NCBI GenBank assembly: GCA_944372275.1
Contig: CALVYO010000037.1
Coordinates: 1-11,027 of the forward strand
Origin: an uncultured Bacilli bacterium
GTDB lineage: Bacteria; Bacillota_I; Bacilli_A; RF39; UBA660
Direction: 5' to 3'
Length of the DNA: 11,027 nt
Within the stretch, counting starts at the first letter, position 1, and each line of letters begins with the position of its first letter. The translations under genes and the position numbers were made by a program. The notes under the pieces were generated by a model, which had not been told where the DNA came from, did not search any database, and saw only the letters and a list, made by a program, of their open reading frames with translations. Below are positions 6,336 through 11,027 of this stretch, in pieces.

Positions 6336-6351
6336 TCGAATCACCTAATTA

Positions 6352-6380
6352 ATTATACAAAAAAATTTTAAAAAAGTAAA
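6352..6380 (-). promoter_or_regulatory. Promoter of yceD-rpmF
   Basis: Read leftward: TTTACT (6380-6375) and TATAAT (6357-6352) with a 17-bp spacer made almost wholly of A and T tracts. Confidence 0.55.
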
Positions 6381-6386
6381 TAAATT

Positions 6387-6395
6387 TGATATAAT
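6387..6395 (+). promoter_or_regulatory. Extended -10 promoter of tmcAL
   Basis: TGATATAAT is a perfect extended -10 element; the -35 region (TTTAAA, 6367-6372, 17-bp spacer) is poor. The same nonamer lies before the transglutaminase gene at 1476-1484. Confidence 0.5.
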
Positions 6396-6413
6396 CTATC
6401 TAGGTGATTTTTT

Positions 6414-7463
6414 ATGGTTGGAATTATTTGTGAATATAATCCTTTTCATAATGGGCATTTATATCATTTAAAGAAAGTTAAAGAAATGTTTCCTAATGAA
6501 ATCATTGCCTTAGTTTTAATTGGTAATTTTGTTAATCGCGGCGATGTGTCAGTTATAAATAAATGGGATAAAACTAAACTTGCTTTAGATTATGGCGTCG
6601 ATTTAGTTGTTGAACTACCTTTTGTATTTGCGACACAATCTGCCGATATCTATGCTTATGGTGCGATTAGTATTTTAGATAATTTAAAATGTGACTATTT
6701 AGTTTTTGGTAGTGAATCAAATGATATAGATACTTTATATAAAATAGCTAATACCGATGTTGATATTAAAAATTTATTAAAACAAGGATATAATTATCCT
6801 AAAGCAATAGATATCGCTTTAAAAGAAAAAATCAATATTTCTATTAATACACCTAATGATTTATTAGGCATTAGTTATATAAAAGCAATTAAAAAATTAA
6901 ATAGTAAAATTAAACCTATTACCATCAAAAGAACAAATAATTATCATGATTCTAAAGTAAAAGGTAAAATAAGTAGTGCGACTAGCATAAGAAAATTGAT
7001 TTATGAAAATAAAGATATTTCAAAATATGTACCTAATACTAACTATATTAAAAACATAAATTTGAATGATTTTTATCTAATTATCAAATATAAAATTATG
7101 ACTGAAGATTTAACAAAATATCAAGATATTGATATCAGTTTAAATAATTTACTTAAAAAAAATATTTTAATTTCAAATAGTATTGAAGAACTAATTAACA
7201 ATGTTAAACGTAAAAACTACACCTACAATCGTATCAAAAGATGTTTAGTTCATATTTTGTGTTGTTTGGACAAAAAAGATTACAAATTAGAACATATTAG
7301 AATTTTAGGATTTAATAATAAAGGTAGACAATATTTAAATAAAATAAAAAAAGAAGTAAATTTACCTCTTTTTATAAAATATGATAAATATGAATTGTTA
7401 GTTGATAACATTTATAATTTAATTAGTAAAGATACTAATTTTAAATCTATTTTAAAGAAGTAA
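6414..7463 (+). CDS. tmcAL: tRNA(Met) cytidine acetate ligase TmcAL
   Basis: TmcAL (YlbM in Bacillus) activates acetate with ATP and transfers it to C34 of elongator tRNA-Met, giving ac4C, which helps accurate AUG decoding. The N-terminal nucleotidyltransferase fold is unmistakable: GIICEYNPFHNGHLYHL with the HNGH nucleotide motif at 12-15, GNFVNRGD (about 38-45), VVELPFVFATQSAD (66-79), PNDLLGISYIKA (about 148-159) and ISSATSIRK (about 187-195). The product has 349 residues against about 400 in Bacillus, the shortfall being in the C-terminal tRNA-binding part. AGGTGA lies 6 nt before the ATG. Its 3' end overlaps miaA, another tRNA modifier, by 17 bp. Confidence 0.94.
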   Translation: MVGIICEYNPFHNGHLYHLKKVKEMFPNEIIALVLIGNFVNRGDVSVINKWDKTKLALDYGVDLVVELPFVFATQSADIYAYGAISILDNLKCDYLVFGSESNDIDTLYKIANTDVDIKNLLKQGYNYPKAIDIALKEKINISINTPNDLLGISYIKAIKKLNSKIKPITIKRTNNYHDSKVKGKISSATSIRKLIYENKDISKYVPNTNYIKNINLNDFYLIIKYKIMTEDLTKYQDIDISLNNLLKKNILISNSIEELINNVKRKNYTYNRIKRCLVHILCCLDKKDYKLEHIRILGFNNKGRQYLNKIKKEVNLPLFIKYDKYELLVDNIYNLISKDTNFKSILKK

Positions 7464-8325
7464 TATAATTATATACTTCTTTTATTGTATTATTAAAATT
7501 ATCAAAATCAACATTAAACCAAGTAACTTTCATCTGATTATTAAACCACGTATATTGTCTCTTTGCGTACTTTCTACTATTTTGTTTAATTAAATCTAAA
7601 CATTTATCTAAAGATTTTTTACCTTCAAAATATGGAAATAATTCTTTATAACCAATTGGTGTCATAACCGCTTTAGTTCTGATATTTAAATCATATATTC
7701 TTTTTGCTTCTTCTAATAAACCTTCTTTAACCATTACATCTACTCTTTTATTAATTCTATCATACAAAATATTACGATCAGTAGTTAAACCAATAAAAAT
7801 TGTATCATATAATAATTTATCTGTTTTTTCTTTTTCACTAAATTTTAAATTATTATTTAAACAATAATTTAAAGCTCTAACTAACCTTTTTCTATTATTA
7901 ATATGAATATCAATATTTTTATCTAGTTCTTTTAACTTATTATATATTTCTTCATTAGTTAAATCTTCAAATTGATTATTAACTTCATCATTAAATTTAT
8001 AATCATATAACGCTGCTTTAATATATAATCCCGTACCACCTACTAAAATAGGTATTTTATTTTTCTTTAATATTTCAGCAATTTTATTTCGACAATCTTT
8101 TTGATAATCATAAACTGTATAGTCTTCAGTTATATCTTTTATATCAAATAAATGATGGGGAATATTTTCTTTTTCTTCGTCTTTTATTTTAGCAGTTGCA
8201 ATATCTAAATTTTTATATATTTGTGTACTATCAACATTAATTATTTCACCATTTAATAATTTTGCTAATTCAATGCTCATCTTTGTCTTACCTACTGCCG
8301 TAGGTCCTAATATAACTATAACCAT
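7447..8325 (-). CDS. miaA: tRNA dimethylallyltransferase MiaA
   Basis: MiaA transfers the dimethylallyl group from DMAPP to N6 of A37 in tRNAs that read UNN codons (i6A37). Motifs: P-loop GPTAVGKT (7-14), DSTQIYK (32-38) with the conserved catalytic Asp32, VGGTGLYIKAALY (95-107), RLVRALNYC (147-155), IGYKEL (224-229) and RKYAKRQYTWF (251-261). At 292 residues it is near normal length. ATG 8325 is the only possible start, since an in-frame stop lies two codons upstream, yet no ribosome site is at the usual distance; AAAGGA sits further up behind a 16-bp palindrome. It is likely cotranscribed with the upstream WG-repeat gene (37-bp gap). Confidence 0.96.
   Translation of the reverse strand: MVIVILGPTAVGKTKMSIELAKLLNGEIINVDSTQIYKNLDIATAKIKDEEKENIPHHLFDIKDITEDYTVYDYQKDCRNKIAEILKKNKIPILVGGTGLYIKAALYDYKFNDEVNNQFEDLTNEEIYNKLKELDKNIDIHINNRKRLVRALNYCLNNNLKFSEKEKTDKLLYDTIFIGLTTDRNILYDRINKRVDVMVKEGLLEEAKRIYDLNIRTKAVMTPIGYKELFPYFEGKKSLDKCLDLIKQNSRKYAKRQYTWFNNQMKVTWFNVDFDNFNNTIKEVYNYITSLK
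7454..7488 (+). terminator. Probable tmcAL terminator in the miaA overlap
   Basis: AAAGAAGTA (7454-7462) pairs with TACTTCTTT (7474-7482), loop 11 nt, followed by TTATTGT. The hairpin lies within the final codons of both convergent genes. The T run is short, so it is a moderate candidate; in the leftward direction the T run is poorer still. Confidence 0.45.
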
Positions 8326-8336
8326 AACTTATATTA

Positions 8337-8352
8337 AATCTAATATTAGATT
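8337..8352. repeat. Perfect 16-bp palindrome in the miaA leader
   Basis: AATCTAATATTAGATT is its own reverse complement, in the 37-bp gap between the WG-repeat gene and miaA. As RNA it could form a 6-bp stem with an ATAT loop, bringing AAAGG within about 11 nt of the miaA ATG. As DNA it could be an operator. There is no adjacent T run, so it is not a terminator. Confidence 0.6.
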
Positions 8353-8362
8353 CCTTTCTATT

Positions 8363-9697
8363 TTAAATTTTTTTTCTTAATACTTTTATATCATTTTCAT
8401 CTAAAATAATTTGTTGTTTTTTTGAATCACTAACAATCAAGATTCTTTCTATTTTTTGAACTGGTATAATTTGATTTGTTGTAATATTATAAGCAACAGG
8501 AAACTCACTTGATTGCGTAATTTTTACAATATTATCTTCTTTTTCAAAATTATGAATCATTTTTAATTGACCTTCTTTATTAATAATATAATATTTATTA
8601 TTTTTTCTAACAATTGCTAAACCATTATGAAAACAACGAGCATTGCTATATTCACACTGAATAACTTCATTCCCAGCTGTATCTATATAACCATATTTAT
8701 TATTTTTTCTTACTACCGCTAAACCTTCACTAAAATTAAATGCTTCATCGTATATATGATAAATAACTTCTTTACCTGTTTTATCTATATAACCATATTT
8801 ACCATTCTTTTTTACAAGTGCTAATCCTTCTTTAAAATTTGCTGCATCTTCGTATATACATGGAACAACTTCATTTCCTTTTTTATCTATATAGCCATAT
8901 AAGCCATTTTTTTTGACTTTTGCTAAGCCATTATAAAAACTACTAAAAAAATCATATTGTAAACTGATTACCTCATTACCATTTTTATCAATATATTTCC
9001 AATCAAACCTATTTACTAAAGCTAAACCTTCACTAAAATTAAATGCATCAAAATAATTGCACAAAATTCTTTCTTTTCCTGTTATATCTATATATCCACA
9101 TATGCAATTTTTTGCAATAACAGCTAATCCTTCTTTAAATTCAGTAGCAAATGTATAAATAAAAGGGATAATTTCTTTACCTTTTTTATCAATATACCCA
9201 TATAATTCATTTTTTCTTACATACGCCAAATTATCATTAAAACTTGAAGCAAATTCATATATACAAGGAATTACCTCTTCACCTTTCATATTAATATATC
9301 CATATTTATTATTTTTTCTAACAAGTGCTAATCCTTCTTTAAACTTGCTAACCCATTCATAATTACATGATATAACTTCTTTACCCATTTTATCTATAAA
9401 GGCATATTTACTATTTTTTTCAACAATTGCAAGACCATTACAAAAATTATCTGCATAATCATATATACATGGAATAACTTCTTTACCTTCTATATCAATA
9501 TATCCGTATTTATTATTTTTTAATACTAAAGCTAATCCTTCATAATAATCATAAACATCATCATAAAAATATTGTGAAACTTTTTTTAAATTGGATTCAA
9601 GCAAATCAGGAATTAGTAATAATAAATTATCATTATCACTTCTAAATTGTTCTCCTGTTTTTAATGTAAAGTTAAATACTTTTTCAAAATTAACCAT
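8363..9697 (-). CDS. WG-type repeat protein (about ten units)
   Basis: A 444-residue protein made mostly of 34-residue units of the form EGLALVRKNNKYGYIDKxGKEVIPxIYDxAxxF, matching the WG repeat family except that the Trp of WG is Tyr in most units. Units run from about residue 52 to 384, nine full and a final degenerate one; unit 6 is one residue short. Such arrays fold as beta-rich solenoids or propellers, probably for binding; no catalytic activity is expected. Flanks 1-51 and 385-444 are unassigned; there is no signal peptide or membrane segment, so it should be cytoplasmic. AGAGGTGG precedes the ATG by 4 nt, and a strong promoter lies upstream. It is probably cotranscribed with miaA, which does not by itself say what it does. 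Confidence 0.85.
   Translation of the reverse strand: MVNFEKVFNFTLKTGEQFRSDNDNLLLLIPDLLESNLKKVSQYFYDDVYDYYEGLALVLKNNKYGYIDIEGKEVIPCIYDYADNFCNGLAIVEKNSKYAFIDKMGKEVISCNYEWVSKFKEGLALVRKNNKYGYINMKGEEVIPCIYEFASSFNDNLAYVRKNELYGYIDKKGKEIIPFIYTFATEFKEGLAVIAKNCICGYIDITGKERILCNYFDAFNFSEGLALVNRFDWKYIDKNGNEVISLQYDFFSSFYNGLAKVKKNGLYGYIDKKGNEVVPCIYEDAANFKEGLALVKKNGKYGYIDKTGKEVIYHIYDEAFNFSEGLAVVRKNNKYGYIDTAGNEVIQCEYSNARCFHNGLAIVRKNNKYYIINKEGQLKMIHNFEKEDNIVKITQSSEFPVAYNITTNQIIPVQKIERILIVSDSKKQQIILDENDIKVLRKKI
8546..9544 (-). repeat. Array of about ten 102-bp coding repeats (WG units)
   Basis: Each unit encodes about 34 residues starting with x-G-L-A and centred on Y-G-Y-I-D. Copies differ by many substitutions, so the array is old or under diversifying change rather than freshly duplicated. 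Units 7-9 are the most alike, unit 5 and unit 6 the most diverged. Confidence 0.85.
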
Positions 9698-9714
9698 AAC
9701 TCCACCTCTTGTTT

Positions 9715-9744
9715 ATTATATAATATTAAGTTCTTATTAGTCAA
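9715..9744 (-). promoter_or_regulatory. Promoter of the WG-repeat gene and miaA
   Basis: Read leftward: TTGACT (9744-9739) and TATAAT (9720-9715) with an 18-bp spacer, a strong sigma-A type promoter with transcription starting just before the AGAGGTGG ribosome site. Confidence 0.65.
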
Positions 9745-9752
9745 TTAAATCA

Positions 9753-9758
9753 TATAAT
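9753..9758 (+). promoter_or_regulatory. Candidate -10 element of the glycosyltransferase gene
   Basis: TATAAT directly upstream of the AGGTGA site (9764-9769). The -35 is weak (TTCTTA, 9731-9736, 16-bp spacer), and it lies back to back with the promoter of the WG-repeat gene. Confidence 0.4.
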
Positions 9759-9775
9759 TAGTTAGGTGATTTTAT

Positions 9776-10852
9776 TTGAAAATATGTGTTTATGCAATTT
9801 GTAAAAACGAAGAAAAGTTTGTCGATAGATTTTACGAATCTGCAAAAGATGCCGATGGAATTTACGTACTTGATACAGGATCTACGGATGATACAGTTAA
9901 CAAATTAAGAAGTCATGGTGTAATTGTTGAACAAAAAGTAATTGATCCTTGGCGCTTTGATGTAGCAAGAAATATATCTTTAGATATGATACCAGAAGAT
10001 TATGATGTTTGTATTGCTTTAGACTTAGATGAAGTTTTAATTAAAGGTTGGAAAGAAATTATTTTAAATAATTGGAAAGAAGATACAACAAGATTAAGAT
10101 ATAATTATATTTGGAGTCACGATGAATATGGTAATCCTGCGGTAAATTTTTTATGTGATAAAATTCATAGTCGAAAAAATTATAAATGGGTTAATCCTGT
10201 TCATGAAATATTAAAATATGATGGTGTTGAAAACTTTATAACTTGTGAAGATTTAACTATCGAACATTTTCCTGATTCTACAAAATCAAGAGCAAGTTAT
10301 CTACCTTTATTAGAATTAGCAGTTAAAGAAGATCCAAATAATGATCGCAATACTCATTATTTAGGACGTGAATATATGTTTAAAAGAAGATGGAACGAAT
10401 GCATCGATACATTAATTAAGCATTTAGCACTTCCTACTGCTTTATGGAAAGATGAACGATGTGCTTCAATGCGTTTTATTGCAAGAAGTTATAAGAATTT
10501 GAATCGTTTTGAAGAATCTAAAATGTGGCTTAATAAAGCAATTAATGAAGCACCTTATTTAAGAGATCCATATGTTGAAATGGCTTTATTATGTTATCAA
10601 CTAAAAGAATGGAATAATGTCATTAAATATTGTAATCAAGCATTAGAAATAAAAACTCACGCAAAAAGTTATATTAATGAACCATTTAGTTGGGATTATA
10701 CAATCTATGATTTATTATCAATTGCTTATTATAATATAAAAGATTATCAAAAATCGTTAGAAAACGTTAATATAGCTTTAGAAATGAATCCGTTAGATAA
10801 AAGGTTAATTAATAATAAACAAATTATCGAAAAAACTTTGACAAACAATTAA
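9776..10852 (+). CDS. Family-2 glycosyltransferase with C-terminal TPR-like repeats
   Basis: The N-terminal ~165 residues form a GT-A fold: CKNEEKFVDRF (9-19), LDTGSTDDT (32-40) for nucleotide-sugar binding, WRFDVARN (59-66), and the metal-binding DLDE (83-86) in place of DxD. A C-terminal helical part (about 175-350) contains TPR-like pairs, for example 195-215, 229-258, 264-292 and 312-340 (DYQKSLENVNIALEMNPLD). This layout resembles the SunS-like family, whose members glycosylate peptides or proteins, and relatives common in gut Firmicutes and phages; the acceptor cannot be read here. There is no membrane segment. The start is TTG with AGGTGA 6 nt upstream and no better alternative. The last codons overlap the -35 of the downstream RNA promoter. 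Confidence 0.85.
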   Translation: MKICVYAICKNEEKFVDRFYESAKDADGIYVLDTGSTDDTVNKLRSHGVIVEQKVIDPWRFDVARNISLDMIPEDYDVCIALDLDEVLIKGWKEIILNNWKEDTTRLRYNYIWSHDEYGNPAVNFLCDKIHSRKNYKWVNPVHEILKYDGVENFITCEDLTIEHFPDSTKSRASYLPLLELAVKEDPNNDRNTHYLGREYMFKRRWNECIDTLIKHLALPTALWKDERCASMRFIARSYKNLNRFEESKMWLNKAINEAPYLRDPYVEMALLCYQLKEWNNVIKYCNQALEIKTHAKSYINEPFSWDYTIYDLLSIAYYNIKDYQKSLENVNIALEMNPLDKRLINNKQIIEKTLTNN

Positions 10853-10866
10853 AAAAATGATACAAT
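10838..10866 (+). promoter_or_regulatory. Near-consensus promoter of the leader RNA
   Basis: TTGACA (10838-10843) and TACAAT (10861-10866), exactly 17 bp apart: the best promoter in the window. Start predicted near 10872-10874. An inverted repeat TTGACAAA (10838-10845) / TTTGTCAA (10870-10877) flanks it. Confidence 0.75.
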
Positions 10867-10871
10867 GTATT

Positions 10872-10984
10872 TGTCAAGGAAACTTGCATATAATAAAAAA
10901 AGGGAATACTTAACTTTCACACGTTGAGTACTCACCTGTTAATTTGGTTCGTACTTAATCTGTAAGATTAGGTACTATTTTTTT
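10872..10984 (+). ncRNA. Putative attenuator/riboswitch leader or small RNA, class unknown
   Basis: About 112 nt between a strong promoter and an intrinsic terminator with no ATG and no credible reading frame. It contains CAAG-GAAA-CTTG (10875-10886), a short GNRA-capped hairpin; then stem A/B, GAATACTTAAC (10904-10914) with GTTGAGTACTC (10923-10933), eleven positions with one mismatch and one G-U; then the terminator C/D. Segment B can instead pair with C (10924-10936 with 10946-10958), which would break both A/B and the terminator. That is the layout of a transcription attenuator. It does not match the T-box, purine, SAM, SRP or 6S patterns I know. The regulated gene would start beyond 11027; a free small RNA is the alternative. 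Confidence 0.6.
10951..10984 (+). terminator. Intrinsic terminator at the end of the leader RNA
   Basis: GTACTTAATCT (10951-10961) pairs with AGATTAGGTAC (10965-10975), eleven pairs with one G-U and a GTA loop, followed by TATTTTTTT. The remaining bases to the window end (10985-11027) show no gene or ribosome site. Confidence 0.85.
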
Positions 10985-11027
10985 ATACATAATATCATTA
11001 ACGATACTATTAATAAAATGATAATTA

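Noticed and set aside
8088..8094. A single TTCGACA (Spo0A-box complement) in miaA
   Set aside because: Single copy inside coding sequence, no promoter nearby; expected by chance.
8546..9544. Regular ~102-bp repeats as a possible CRISPR or satellite array
   Set aside because: The period is in frame and explained by diverged 34-residue WG protein units; there are no identical short repeats with unique spacers.
10885..10914. Short leader peptide in the attenuator-like RNA (TTG start after AAGGA)
   Set aside because: The spacing to AAGGA is too short, the start is TTG, and the nine-residue product is not rich in any one amino acid.
10872..10984. SRP RNA, 6S RNA, T-box or purine riboswitch
   Set aside because: The SRP loop motif, the long 6S rod with central bubble, the T-box GGTGG element and the purine aptamer core were not found.
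1..11027. Mollicute genetic code (TGA as Trp), suggested by the very low GC
   Set aside because: Trp is encoded by TGG throughout and rodA ends with TGA at a position that fits the family, so the standard bacterial code applies.

Overview
The window comes from a very AT-rich, low-GC Gram-positive bacterium (Firmicutes, most likely a Bacilli or Erysipelotrichia-like gut lineage) that uses the standard bacterial code: TGG encodes Trp and TGA ends rodA. It carries the endospore germination protease gene gpr divergent from rpsT, an arrangement also found in Bacillus, where spoIIP follows gpr. Together with tandem Spo0A-type boxes in front of an orphan sensor kinase, this points to an endospore former. 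Shine-Dalgarno sites are mostly AGGTGA followed by 5-6 nt and the start codon. Several genes have an in-frame GTG (or ATG/TTG) in or next to that site, so the longest reading frames overshoot the real start. I moved the starts of gpr, the kinase, the EIIB-like gene, rodA and yceD accordingly.

Left third (1-3950): a gene begins at the left edge on the minus strand, right after gpr. rpsT runs rightward, followed by a membrane-anchored transglutaminase-like protein. A KinB-like membrane histidine kinase runs leftward, tail to tail with the transglutaminase and overlapping it by 8 bp. Upstream of the kinase, in the minus-strand direction, is a small anchored EIIB-like protein whose phosphorylated Cys position holds Asn. 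The only intergenic gap before the kinase holds two perfect TGTCGAA boxes 10 bp apart at the -35 region.

Middle (3950-8330): divergent promoters with adjacent -35 elements serve the EIIB-like gene and rodA (SEDS peptidoglycan polymerase). rodA is followed by an unrecognised 141-residue protein with a strong hairpin terminator. The leftward yceD-rpmF pair follows; rpmF is a short gene with its own terminator. Two tRNA-modification genes, tmcAL (ac4C34) and miaA (i6A37), face each other and overlap by 17 bp at their ends.

Right (8330-11027): a WG-type repeat protein of about ten 34-residue units lies directly upstream of miaA on the minus strand. Divergent from it is a family-2 glycosyltransferase with a TPR-like tail. 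A near-consensus promoter then drives a roughly 112-nt untranslated RNA. Its segments can form either a terminator arrangement or a competing antiterminator hairpin, the layout of an attenuator or riboswitch. I could not assign it to a known class, and the gene it would control lies beyond the window.

Most genes are housekeeping. The parts that go beyond routine annotation are the Spo0A-boxed kinase, the catalytically altered EIIB-like protein and the unassigned leader RNA. No mobile element, CRISPR array, tRNA or rRNA was seen.
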